Positions 34,271 to 44,983 of a DNA stretch of 64,000 nucleotides are shown in pieces. Source of the DNA: Phlebopus portentosus (lineage: Eukaryota > Basidiomycota > Agaricomycetes > Boletales > Boletinellaceae); assembly GCA_037892935.1 (NCBI GenBank), contig JAYXKI010000005.1, positions 2,418,001 to 2,482,000 on the forward strand. The letters run 5' to 3'. The translations under genes and the position numbers were made by a program. Below the pieces are notes generated by a model. The model ran no database searches. It saw only the letters and a list, made by a program, of their open reading frames with translations, and was not told where the DNA came from. Each line of letters starts with the position of its first letter. Positions within the stretch are counted from its first letter, which is position 1.

Positions 34271-36409
34271 TCAGCCAATGTCCTCCTGGGTATAGAAAAG
34301 CACAGCGGATGCAAGCCCGTGCGTGATATGAACACCCAACTGTGACGCTATTGAAATCAATTCATCAGTTGTCAACCCGAGTAGAATCAGGTTGATGTGC
34401 AGATATCTATTATATTTCAGAACATTGGCCAGCACTGAGTAATTCATGTTGTCGCGCCCTCGTTCTATGTGATCATCACATATCTTCAGCCAAATCTCCA
34501 CCAAAGGATAATCACAAATTTTATTTCTCGTGGACGGGGAGCCTTGAGTTCTGTTGTAGTGACCTTTGCAATGATATCCACTACGATGTGATGCAGAGTG
34601 TCTGTTTCAATAACTGTGATGTCTGTAGTCATCCTCAGATAATGAACTGTGATCGTGATAACCCCTTTCTGTAGAGCTTTTGGAGTCCGCCCACCCTGAT
34701 GATGACGAGGATTGATAGCGACGTTTATGACCCCTCTTTCTGATGGATTGGCTCCTGCCACGATGACACTTCCCTCCATGCGATGATCCACGGTACCTTC
34801 TATCATCCCTCAGCCTGTCTCGTGCAGGCTGGGAGGCAGGCAATGGTGATGCATGGCGAGTCCTTCCAGCACTGGAATTTTCTACACCTGGTTTGGTCTG
34901 TGGATCCCCATCCACTTGTGCTTGACCAGCACCAGTTTGGTTTGTAAGCCCCTGCTGCATGCCTATGGCAGTTGAACCTAAGGTGGTCTGCACAGTTCAC
35001 TTTGATTTGTGGTAGTCAAGCAAGTTCAGCTGCTTGGGAACCTCTAAAGCTGTCACGCTCAGAGCTTTACTTAGCTACAAAAGCTCAGAAGCCTCCAGAA
35101 TCACATAGATGAGAGTAAGACACGTACTAGGAGCCTTGCATGATCAAAATAATTCTTCATTGTATAATATATATAGGTGCCATTGGCACAAACATAACAA
35201 ACTTCCTCCGGATATGTGCTGCACCGTAGGTTCTGCTTGATCTCCTTGATATGAGGCATGAGCATTGCATTCAGGTCACCTTTCATTGCTTCGGCTGCAC
35301 TGGTTGGTTTGGTCGCATTCTGAAGTATGCTTCCTGAGCGTTTAGAACCCTTCTAAATGGAACGTAATTTACACATCAACATGTGAAAGAGAGAAAGGCA
35401 AACAATCACATTTACCCATTCATCATTCATGTTCATATGTACAATTTTGCCTGCACTATCAACCTTGCACTTCTTCTTCAGCTCCTCGAGATACTTCTTG
35501 AACCCTTGTACAAGCTCATCAAGATCTACATCAGATTTGAGATACCATGGTTGAATCTTTGTCCCAATCTTCTTAAACCATGGACCGGTATAGCCTAGTG
35601 TAACTAAGGTGGGATAGCACTGAAGAATACTTGCCACATTCTGACGCACATCGATTATGCTGTATTGAGGTTCAACGTTCATTTTGCACAAAGCCCGCTC
35701 ATCGTCAACCAGAACAACAAGTGTTGATCACATTTCTTTAGAAGCTTGCTGCTCCTCTTTTTCACGTTTGAGATTTTCCATAAAATGCACGTAAGATACA
35801 ACTGATGAGTCACATCTATACTCTTAGTCCGAATTGTCAGCATAGTCTATTAAATCATTAGAGACTGACAAACTCCTATAATGGTCTATGCACCAGCTGC
35901 AAGCAATGGATTATCAAAGTCTCAAGGATCACCAGTACTGACTCTGTTGGTATCTGACTCTTGACCCGGATCGTCATTAGCCATTCAGGCAATATCAAGT
36001 TGTGATGGTTCTTCATCATAGGGCTCTTCATATTGATATGTCAGGTCCTCGTCAGCAGCTCTCTGGCCCCTTGCTTTTGTCGTGGTGAGCTCCACTTCCA
36101 TGTTTTTCTGTTATGAAGTATGAGTGCAATACCGGAAGACAAGACTATCAGTACTACCATCTCTTCAACACCATTCTTGTTGACAGCAGGCTGCTCTGCC
36201 TTCCTTGGCCGGCATCATTTCTATGGTCCTTCAGCAATGACATCTGCATTTTGAGAGTTTGAATGAGGGCTATTTGCTTGCTGGGGCTCCAGAGCTGTTG
36301 CTGCTTTTTTGGGAGAGGAGTTTCTTGTGACAGCGGATGCCTGCTTCATCCCGGCAGTCTTACGAGCCACAGTCTTGCAAGCTGCAAGTTTTCTAGAGGT
36401 AGGACTCAT
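34271..36409 (-). CDS. Hypothetical multi-exon protein with RS-like region and SAM-like C-terminal domain
   Basis: Minus-strand frames in order: a basic Ala/Lys-rich start (36409, MSPTSRKLAACKTVARK); after a gap, VRQNVASILQCYPTLVTLGYTG and KKCKVDSAGKIVHMNMNDEWV (35691-35410); an intron; KGDLNAMLMPHIKEIKQNLR and a TYIYYTMKNYFDHARLL segment (35286-35130); an Arg/Ser/Asp-rich stretch (34993-34607); and a last exon (34504-34271) reading IWLKICDDHIERGRDNMNYSVLANVLKY, LTTDELISIASQLGV and a QEDIG end. The last part resembles a SAM-like domain found at the C-terminus of many expanded, transposon-associated Agaricomycete proteins (inference from memory of the pattern). Function unknown; some frames may be broken. 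Confidence 0.4.
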
Positions 36410-36689
36410 GATGGTAAGAGATAAAAAAAAAAGTGATGTGGCAATGAAGGTAGCTGCTTATAAACGTGTTCCCAGCTCGCTTACTAGCCCTCTGGAGATT
36501 GACAATCCAAAGTCCGCAAACATACACTATCTTCAGATTCAATGGCCTATACAAGCACATCATAGCAACAGTGGCAAAAGAAGGAATAACTATCCAAAGA
36601 ATTAATGGAATACACCTGCCTGCAGAATTGCTCAACAACTGAAGCATCATCCTGAGGACCGGGACCCTGCCATTTTCACCTGGACTTGA

Positions 36690-37590
36690 TTATGGAGAAT
36701 GCAAGTTCAATAGGATTGTAGTCTGGTGAGTAAGGAGGAAGAAATTCAAGCCTGACACCCCTAAGCAAAGGGGTTAGTACATGCTGCAACTTGCATTGCT
36801 AGTGAGACAGACTGAGATTCGATGAGCTCCCAAATCTCGGAAGCCTTGTGTATCGGGCAGTTGTCTATTACGATGACTGATTGATTACCGGGGAAGGGAT
36901 GCATTTTGTCCAACAGGCTGGCGATGAATTCCGTGAACAATTTGGTATTGAATGCACCCTGTATGATAGTGTAGTCAATTGTCCCATCAAGGCTGATAGC
37001 TGGCAAGACGAAAAAGCTAACGGAGTGAATCAGAAGCTTGTGACACACCACAAGAGGCAGAATCACCATTTCCCCCTATTGAAAAACTGCTTGTGACACG
37101 CACGGTGACCCTCAAGGGCCCAAACAGTGTTGCGAAGAAAAGCCTACCGATCGCAAGCACTCTCATTGACAAATACCAGCTGTTCTGCTGTGTACTGAGA
37201 GGCAATACATGTAACATACTGTGCACGCAGAGTTTCATTCCGCTCGAGAGCCCTTTTCGATAACTAGACCACAACAATTTTAGTTCACGTAGACTGCATG
37301 GGGAAGCAAAGTGACAGAGACAGCCACCTTCTTAAGTGTGAAACCGGCATGCAGCAAGGACCTGCATATAGTTGCATCCGAAGCCTCCTTCTCCCATCTT
37401 TCCTGGAGCAGTAGCCTCAACTCATTGATGTAAAGGTCATTGAGATTGCTTAGTGACCCAAAAAGGAACTATGTGGTGTAAACCAACAGCTACCAGGACA
37501 GGTTTTAACATGTGCATACCTCAGTGTGGATATAATCAAGCACTTGAGGCCTTCCACGAAAACCAAGTTCATGCACAGCAACAGTCCCAT
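36690..37590 (-). pseudogene. Tc1/mariner-type transposase, decayed (copy 2, inverted)
   Basis: Near-copy of the transposase at 28.76-29.69 kb in opposite orientation. It retains HELGFRGRP (about 37560), the VFVNESACDR-like region at about 37155-37180 where the first catalytic Asp codon appears changed (GTCAATGAG on the coding strand), IDNCPIHKAS at about 36865-36840 and [12 protein letters not shown] at about 36735-36700. The homology to copy 1 stops abruptly at about 37590, inside the DNA-binding region. Stops and frame changes are present. Together with copy 1 it brackets the gene fragments between 29.7 and 36.6 kb. Confidence 0.75.
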
Positions 37591-38558
37591 TGTAGAGATA
37601 CCTGCAGATTTGAGCTCGGATCTACTCTATTTGGACAATCTGACATGCCGATCATCAGAACGATTGACCTTGACCATATGTGGAAGGATCTGTAGTGTGG
37701 ATCAGTAGGTTGTGCATTTACAGTTTAGCAGCCTTCTGTTCCCCTCCATCTAGCCTCACTCTCTATTGTCTACCTCTTTCAGGTGACAGACTGTGATGCA
37801 GATGACTTGGTTGGATGTCCATATTTACATTTTATTTGGTTTCTTTCCTTATTTATCTCCCTGAATCATGTTTCGAGCCTTTGTTGTATAGGTGGCTCAT
37901 TACTGTATATAAGCCTCTTGTGCCGCTCTAATGAAAAGGAGAGCCCCAGAACGCCCCAGTTTAACTCATATCATCTCCAGTCGAGTTCCCTAGTCTCCCA
38001 GCTTTGTCTCAGTCCGTTCCCTCAAGTTCCAGTCCAGTTCCGACAGTTGCACCAGTTATGCATATACTCCAGCCTAGCAGACCGTCGATTTTGCTATATC
38101 TCCATCAGTTCTCCACCGATCACCTCAGTCTAGCATTTGTTCGATTTGTCTCATCGTTCTGCATCTTTGAGTATTTTCACCCACGAGTTCCGCAGAGTTC
38201 TGCTTCATTTTGCCAAGTTCCAATTTTGCAATAGTTTTCCATTATCTTGTTCAGTCTGTATCTCCTTCATTTCTTATCCGTTCATTGTGATTCTTAATCT
38301 GTTAGGATCGTGTCGATGAGTACTTTTGATCTCTTATTTTACATCATTGACTTAGCTAGCTAGTTTTTGACCTCAGAGTAGGTGGCTCAGTTTACACTTC
38401 TGACATGGCACCCTTTTGTATTTTGTTTCCCCCTTCTCTAAGCCATTCCCCTCAACAACAGCATACACTCCTCACATTTTAGACTCTCCCTCTTACATTG
38501 TACACATCTGGTTGACCCCCAGAGGTCAAACTCAGACCTTCAAACAGTCAGTTGGCCT
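37591..38558. other. Insert or LTR-like non-coding stretch
   Basis: Begins where transposase copy 2 breaks off. Contains a promoter-like TGTATATAAGCCTCTTG at about 37904, followed by CT-rich repeated GTTCC/AGTTCC motifs, the look of an LTR leader. No protein is recognisable and no element ends could be proven. Confidence 0.35.
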
Positions 38559-38744
38559 TCAGAGCCAGCAGACACGTTTTACCGTTTTACTGTTACGCTT
38601 GAACTCTCGTATTATCCAGAAAACTGTTGTCTTAGGTATGTTAGTCAAGGCTGCAATCTGAGAGGCGCTGAGTTTCTTGTTCATAGTGATGATGCATTCC
38701 CGTAAATTGTTGAACAGCCGTCTGCCACATTGCCAGGGTTGCAT
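38559..38744 (-). pseudogene. Fragment of a Tc1/mariner transposase DNA-binding domain
   Basis: 61 codons ending the HTH: NKKLSASQIAALTNIPKTTVFWIIREFKRN. The segment IPKTTVFWII is identical to transposase copy 1 at 28712-28744, but the sequence after EFKRN differs. It is thus a fragment of the same or a sister family, lying just outside the LTR element. Confidence 0.6.
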
Positions 38745-38852
38745 GAATGAATGCTCAATATAAGCTGTAGAGATGGTGACTGTGAAGATGGTGATGGCTC
38801 GAGATCAAGTAGTGACTTGACACGTGAGTTAACCCTTTATCCTCACATGCGT

Positions 38853-40682
38853 TGTAGACTATCAGACTCTCCTAGACAGGGACAAAGGCGGCGGCGGCGG
38901 CGTTCGACCACAGGGAGGCGATGTCAAAGGTGTCGAGAGGAAAAAGGGGAGGTCCTACCAGATCTACAGACTACCTACAGGCTTTCAGAAGCGACACTCA
39001 GCTCAGATGCACAGGGATCTGGCCGTTAGGCAGATCCGCCGCGCCTTCGAATAACTCGCCGCGGCGATACGGACCTCGACGGGTGTATAGGGATCACCGA
39101 GTCTGACTGAACTGGCGAAGGGGTCGCAGCGGCGGACTGGGTGCGGCGCCGGCGGAGGTTCGCACCAGTGCAGTTCCGCCTGGTAGTCGGGGAGATGACG
39201 TCGGAACGACACAGAGAAGGTGCGGGAGAGAGAGAGTCGACACCACTTGAAAGGGTAGTAGTGTCGGCGGTGGAACGACGCGGAGGCGGCGAGAAGCGGG
39301 AGACTGGATTCAGTCGAAAAGGGGTGCCGGCGCCGACGGTAGCGGCGAACACAAGAAGAGTGACAGCTGCGTCGAGACGTCGAGGAAGTATGACAGATGC
39401 CTAGAAGAGTGATGGCTGCGTCGAGGCGTTGAGGAAGAATCACAAACGATCTGAACCAAGCGGCGGCGGCGAAAGACAAAAGGGGCCTCAGGCGCAGGGA
39501 GAAATCGAAGACCGCGGGATTGATTACTAGAGGAGTGACGGCTGCGTCGGGACGTGGAGGAGGAATCCCAAATGCTCAGGACCGAGCGGCGGCGGAGGCT
39601 AGAGAGAGAGGGACAGCGATGCAGATATAAGTGGGAAGTCCTCGGAGCGATTACTAGACGAGTGACAGCTGTGCAGAAGGGAGATGACCAGGGCGGTGAA
39701 TGAGCCCAGCGGCTTCTATCCTGTGAGATTGGGGCCGACGCCGTCAGGACGGGGTCGGCGGGGGCACGTGACCGGGAGTTCGCCCGATCCAGCTGTCTGG
39801 TTCTCTGTATATACTGGTTTCTTGAAGGAGGCTTCTTTACTTGTGGTTGGTCTCTGATAACTGCGTTCTAGAGTGTATATCTCCTGCTTTTTAGGATAGA
39901 TACATGCTCTCTATATATACTATGAGTCCTTGATAAGAAATATCACTTAAGGCGGCGGGCGGCGAGGCATGACAGGCGCGCCGTGATGGCGGGGGCCGCC
40001 CCTGAGATGCGCCGCCAAGCCACCAAGACCTAGGGGCGCCCCAGTCGGAACGGCGGAGTGCTGGTACGTCGTGTCGAACGTCGGGGCCGTTTGGATCGGT
40101 CAGGGCGCACTCTATATGGATCTGAAACGCCAAGGGGTCGAATAAAACTAAAAGGGGGAATATACGGACGGCCGCCGGGCGCGCTACCGTGCTCGGCGTA
40201 CAATGTGGGATGATAAGAATATGAAACAATCAACGAAATGGACCTGAGATTGGTTATCGTTCACCCAGCCGGCGCGGTGGCGGGTATACACCTCCGCGAT
40301 GGCGCGATATACATCCGCCGCAGCGTGTCTGGCCGCCGTGCGAGCATTTCCGAAGCCCGGAGTCACCGGATTCGGCGGAACCATTCTTGAGAGAGGCTGG
40401 AGAAGGGGAACTAGGGTCTGGTCGAAGGGGGGACAAGGTGATCATAGGATAGGAGTGGAGGCGTCGCCGCCGGTTCGTATGGTCGGCGGCGGCGGCGGCG
40501 TGGGTGCTGTTCCCAGGCCGCCGAAGGTCCGGCGGCCGCTGAGCAGGCTGTAATATGGGTAACGGCGGCGAAGGCTGGTTTGCTGACAATAGTACGCGGG
40601 GTGTCCTGGGTATGGCATAGGGGAGTACAGCCCTTACAGGCCTGTGCCGCTGGACCGGTACAGGTTAGTGCGGCGCACTACA
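38853..40682 (-). repeat. LTR 1 (3' LTR of the outer element)
   Basis: Begins TGTAGACTATCAG and ends GCGCACTACA, so it is bounded by the short inverted repeat TGTAG/CTACA. About 1830 bases, 115 longer than the two inner LTRs, because a module around GTGACGGCTGCGTCG is present in an extra copy (39400-39560). A TATA-like TATATATAG on the minus strand is at about 39912. Confidence 0.93.
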
Positions 40683-40806
40683 TCTCCTTCTGACGAAGTA
40701 AAAAAATGATTAAAAAAAATGCTGGGTAGTGTAGGGGAGGTTTTTAGGCGAAGTTGAGCGGGGGTTGTGATGTAACTGGGTGGTATGTCTGTGACTTGCT
40801 CCTGGA

Positions 40807-41754
40807 TTAGTCTTCGGTTGTGAGATCGATCATCGGCGGATCGTGGATTGGTGCGGCGGTGTGCGGTGGAGGGTTGGCTCTGTCCGCCGCATCTTGTTGA
40901 GGTACGTTGTTGAGGTATGGGTGATATTCAATGGATTCCCGAAGCTCGGCGAGGTGCTCTTCGATGTCCTGGGCGGCTGCGATTGCTGAGAGCGAATACT
41001 GTTGTGCTTGGAGTATAATGGCGATGACGTTGGCGGCGCAGTCGCGTATATCGTCATCGCCGCACTCGTTGAAGAGGCGTAAGACTTGGATTATGGCATT
41101 GTGGGATAGTTCTGAGGCGGCGTCGGAGTAAATGACGGCGTTTTCGAGTGCAATAGGCCCATCTCTGAGGATGGCGAGGGGGGCATTGGGTAGTACGCCA
41201 TCGCCGAGAGGCGCGCCGAGAATTATGGGGATCGTAGTGAGGGCGCCGCCGATGTGGAGCGTTTCTCGGATGCGGCAAACGAGTGTCGCTTTGTTGGCAG
41301 GCGTCAGATGGTGTCTGGCGAAGAGTTCGGGGATGATCTGAAGCATCGCGGGGACGTGTCTGGCGGGGAACGGTATCGCCGCAGGAAACGCGTCGGCGAG
41401 GAGGTCGCAAAATGATCCCCAGTTTCCGCCGGAGAGGCGTGGGTCTTGACAGAGGAGCTGCTGGGCGTCCGGCGAGGCCCAAATGTACAGCAGGAAGATT
41501 AGAGTCGCCGTGTCGGGGCAGGGGTGGTGAAAACTGCGAAGGGCAGCGATGAGAATATTTGGTAGAGCGGTGTAATCAGGGTGCCATGGGTAGAGGAGCA
41601 TGGGGTGCCCGGGAAGTGTGATTAATTGGGCGAAGTTGAAATCTAAAAGGTGTTGGGCATGGCGGGGGAAGTGGACTGGGTGCGGGACTTGGAGTAGTGG
41701 TGTCGCCGGTGCGAATGGAAACGCTTCGGCGAGGCTGGGAACCAGCTGGGGCAT
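40807..41754 (-). CDS. Retroelement accessory ORF (315 codons), outer copy
   Basis: Intact 315-residue frame lying between pol and the 3' LTR in the sense direction. It begins MPQLVPSLAEAFPFAP, is rich in Ala/Pro/Leu with helical repeats (IIQVLRLFNECGDDDIRDCAAN and AQDIEEHLAELRESIE) that could be armadillo-like, and ends DPPMIDLTTED. The M-I-D-L-T plus acidic tail fits a SUMO-interaction motif. A TATA box (TATATAAA on the minus strand) at about 41831-41838 lies about 78 bases before the ATG and suggests its own promoter. It matches no retroelement protein I know. It differs from the inner copy at about six residues, without stops. Confidence 0.7.
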   Translation of the reverse strand: MPQLVPSLAEAFPFAPATPLLQVPHPVHFPRHAQHLLDFNFAQLITLPGHPMLLYPWHPDYTALPNILIAALRSFHHPCPDTATLIFLLYIWASPDAQQLLCQDPRLSGGNWGSFCDLLADAFPAAIPFPARHVPAMLQIIPELFARHHLTPANKATLVCRIRETLHIGGALTTIPIILGAPLGDGVLPNAPLAILRDGPIALENAVIYSDAASELSHNAIIQVLRLFNECGDDDIRDCAANVIAIILQAQQYSLSAIAAAQDIEEHLAELRESIEYHPYLNNVPQQDAADRANPPPHTAAPIHDPPMIDLTTED

Positions 41755-41949
41755 GTTGTAAGGAGCGCCGATGGTATTCGTAATCTGTAGGGTAGATGTT
41801 TTGGGGGCGGTGAGTAGGTCGCCGACCGCTTTATATATTTTTGGCGAGTGTTTTCCGGGTTGGCCGGAAGGTATGACGGCTTTTGGCGAGGTGAAGTTGC
41901 CAGTATTATAGTGTAGGGGCTAATATAGGCGAAAGCCGAAGTAGTGTTC

Positions 41950-42300
41950 TAATGGAAGGGGGCCTAGGCGAAGGTGTTTCGTGTAGGCGGATCGTCGGCG
42001 GGACGAGTAAGTGGGATGGGAGGCTAGCGGCGAGGCTGGTTCGCCGGTAGTTCGGGTATGGTGGCCTGTAGCGGCGTGGGGCGAAGCGAACTTCGAATGG
42101 GATGGGGGCCTGGGTGAAGGAATTTCGTATAGGCGGGTCGTCGGCGGGACGAGTGAGTGGGATGGGGAGCTCGCGGCGAGGCTGGTTCGCCGGTAGTTCA
42201 GGTATGGTGGCCTGTAGCAGCGTGGGGCAAAGCGATCTTCGAATAGAAGGGGGCCTGGGCGAAGGAATTTCGTATAGGCGGGTCGTCGGCGGGACGAGCT
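41950..42300. repeat. ~146-base tandem array, about 3 units (outer copy)
   Basis: Units contain GCCTGGGCGAAGGAATTTCG, then a TCGTCGGCGGGACGAG block and GGTTCGCCGGTAGTTC. It lies between the two divergent accessory genes of the element. Confidence 0.85.
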
Positions 42301-42895
42301 TCGATTTAGAAGGGAGTTCGGAAGTAAAGTTTAAATGGTTAATCATGGAAGGTGTCGTCATATCATGATCTTGATCTGGTACCAGATATGGATACAATGG
42401 CCTTGTAGTCAGGGGTAGTGGTACATCGGAAATACAATTCGGCAGGATTTTGGCGGTCCGGGAACCAGTCGGGGACGCCAGGTAGTTAATTAGGGCGGTG
42501 TAGGTCGTAGCATATAGGTTGAGGATTTGTTAATGGGTGTAGGTACGGCTAGAGTAGGGTGTGCGGCGATATTTGATGATCGGCAGGGGGGATCGGCGTA
42601 GAATGTTGTATCGGCCGGCTTGGCAGGGGTCTGGAAGGTTGGGGCTGTGTTGTGGCGGGGTTTGGCGGATTGTTCCAGCGAGTTTTGGAGGGGGGAGAGT
42701 CGCCAAGGGGTTTGTGGAATTTGAGTGGAGATTGCGGCAGAGCAGTGGGGAGGATTTGGTAATTGATTAGTAAAAAGGGGGCGGGGAGGTCGCGTGTATG
42801 GAGGGCTGAAATCGGAGTTTGAATTGGGTGCGGCGAGGATATAGATGACGGGGACTCGTGTCTGAGTTCCCCGTTTCTCTTTTTCTCTTTCCACC
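42301..42895. other. Upstream region of the antisense accessory gene
   Basis: Non-coding in the plus direction. Ends in a pyrimidine-rich CCCCGTTTCTCTTTTTCTC stretch directly before a strong start context (CCACCATGG). No clear TATA box; a GGATATAGA lies about 55 bases before the start. Confidence 0.5.
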
Positions 42896-44543
42896 ATGGC
42901 GCCGACGATTCTCAGCGTCAGCAGCAGCAGCGACAGCAGCAGCAACAACAGCAGGGAGGGGTCGGAGGCTCCCTCCGACCAGATGGAGGTGGACGCCGGG
43001 GTGGCGACGGGGGCTCCTGCCGCGGGCGGGATGTCGCGGGCCCCCAGCGGGCAAGAGGTCCTGCCGGAGTCGCAGGGGGAGACGGAGGAGGAGGGTGGGG
43101 AGGGGGGGGAGGGAGGGGAAGAACTGGACGCAGCCATGTGGGCGGCCATTACAGCGGTGAGGGGGTGGATCGAGCGGGCCCGAAACGATGAGGGGCCCGC
43201 TGCCGATGAGCTCGATGGGCTCTTGGTAAATTTGCGTTCCCTTGATAATAACCGTGTGAGCTGACGATCTGGTTTACTTTTTCAGAAGGGGCTTGGGGAG
43301 CGCTTCCCCGCGCTATCCGACGACGCGAGGGCTGAAAAGCCCAAATATTATTGCGCGGGGAGGTGGTTGGTGAACCGGGCGACGGTGGTGCGGATGGCCG
43401 CCGGGGAGGCTAAGGATGCTGCCAAGGCGTTGGACAAGGCCGCCCAGTCGGAGGTGAATCGCCTCCGACGCGTCGCGAAGAGGCTGGCCGAGCGCCGGGA
43501 GGAGGAGGCTCGTGAGGAGGCGAAGCGGAGCGCGGCGAAGGTGGCCGAGGAGGCGAAAGCCTCCTTCCTCAAGACGCTCGCCACCCTGCGAGTTGGGGGC
43601 CCGGAGGTCGTCGAGGCCTTCTGTAGGTCCTCAGGGCGCGATGAGGCGGGGAACCTGGTAAGTCGTTGTCTTGAATTTTGTTTTTTACTGTCTCTGATAA
43701 TATCTTCTTAGGTCGCGGCGCCTAAAACGAGCACCAAAGCGAAGGTGCAGGCGCGTCCCGCGGCCAGGCCGGCGACGGGAAAGACGATTACTCTTCCTGG
43801 GTCGTCGATCCCTGGTCTTGAGGTGGCGGGTTCGTCCAGCGAGACGCTCAAGGGGGAGAGTGGTCGAGTGACGCGAGGGGGACGCTCAGGGACAGTCACG
43901 GGAAAGACCATTACTCTTGAGGTTGAGTCTGATGAGGGGTCAACGCGAGCGAAAAGGTCGAGTGGAAAGGAGGTATATGTCGATGTGTGTTTTATGTCCT
44001 GGATCTTATTCTTCACTGACATGTTTCGTTTCTAGGTGCCTCCCCTTCCGAAGCGCGTACGTGAGCCGGTGGTCGAGCCGCCGGCGAAACGAGCAAGAGC
44101 GCCGGGAGCGGCGGCCTCGGGTGGGGGAAGGGTGAAAGAGGAGGCGACAGGAAGAAGGGACGGGGCGGTGAGTGCTGTCTTGAATTTTGTTCTCGACACT
44201 CTCTGACTATAATATTCAGAGGGAGGAGGGGGGTTGGGAGTTCGAGAGGGTGGGGCGGCTCCCCAGGGGTCAGAGCCGCCGCCTCCTCGAGTTCATGTCG
44301 ACGGGGTGCGAGCGGTGCATCGGGCGTGGGGAGATGTGCACGAGGCGCCCGCCGGCGCTCCTGTGCCAGGCGTGCCGGGTATCGCACCGATGGTGCGATA
44401 TCTTGGAGTCGGACGTGACCTTCCTGGTGCAGCAGGAGGTCCTCGCTCTCCGCCGGCAGCTGGAGGGGATGGAGTCGACGTTGGCGGGAGAGAGTGCGGG
44501 TGGGGGGGTGGAGGAAAAGGCCCAGGGTGAACGCCGTGGATAG
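42896..44543 (+). CDS. Antisense accessory gene of the retroelement: coiled-coil, NLS, Zn2Cys6-like protein (intact copy)
   Basis: Runs opposite to gag-pol. Five exons (42896-43225, 43286-43657, 43712-43972, 44036-44167, 44220-44543) joined by four introns (60, 54, 63 and 52 bases), all phase 0, give 472 residues. The start CCACCATGG is an ideal context. Order: Ser/Asp/Glu-rich acidic N-terminus (to about 95), an Ala/Glu/Arg coiled coil (ALDKAAQSEVNRLRRVAKRLAE and on), a Ser/Thr-rich linker containing the repeated GKTITL, a basic NLS-like PPAKRARAPG, and near residue 395 six cysteines spaced CX2CX6CX8CX2CX6C (GCERCIGRGEMC, then LLCQACRVSHRWC). That is the spacing of fungal Zn2Cys6 clusters. 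A short leucine-rich helix (QQEVLALRRQLEGME) follows. A DNA-binding regulator or nucleic-acid-binding protein is inferred; no product is named. Confidence 0.75.
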
Positions 44544-44983
44544 GCGGTGAGCCAAACGACGCAAACGGCGTCGGCTCGCGGTCTTCAGCGACCATGAAGC
44601 GCCCTTGGGCCGAAAAAAAAATATAAAAAAAATAGGAAAAATATAAAAGTACAAAAATATTGTATTTTTCTTTTTCTTGTGTACTATAGTGGCTTGTAAT
44701 AACAAGCCGAATGTTTTTCTTGTGAGGATGGTTCTTTGTGAGATCAGGGAATGTAAGATTGAGATGGGCTGGAGTGAAATAGGGAGGATAGGCGCCCTAA
44801 AAATAGCGCCGGGGCCGAAAGAATGACTTGAGTAAGGTGAAAATGTGGGAGGGGGTGACTCGGCGTCTCGCCACAGTCGTTTGGGTGATGATTGGAGAGT
44901 GTGAAGATAGCGGCGGGTCCGAATAGGTGACTTAGGGAATGTGTATATAAGGGAGAGGGTGATTATGAGGCTTCGGCGGATCT
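44544..44983. other. Convergent spacer between antisense gene and pol (outer copy)
   Basis: AT-rich block with A-tracts and TACAAAAATATTGTA (hairpin) at about 44650-44670, and a GGCTTGT/ACAAGCC stem at about 44690-44708. Likely holds transcription end signals for both directions. Confidence 0.5.

Noticed and set aside
39026..39479. Arg/Ser-rich frames inside all three LTRs
   Set aside because: They lie within LTRs, shift between copies, and have no start context; typical chance frames in GC-rich LTR DNA.
38853..40682. Idea that LTR 1 and LTR 2 bound a separate 8.8-kb element
   Set aside because: The region between them ends in integrase cut at 45970, and its missing part resumes at 60734, so the LTR 2/LTR 3 pair defines the inner element and LTR 1 belongs to the outer one.
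42490..43149. 219-codon minus-strand frame opposite the antisense gene's first exon
   Set aside because: Poly-Leu, poly-Ser and poly-Pro from repeated trinucleotides on the other strand; the plus strand has a coherent splice model.
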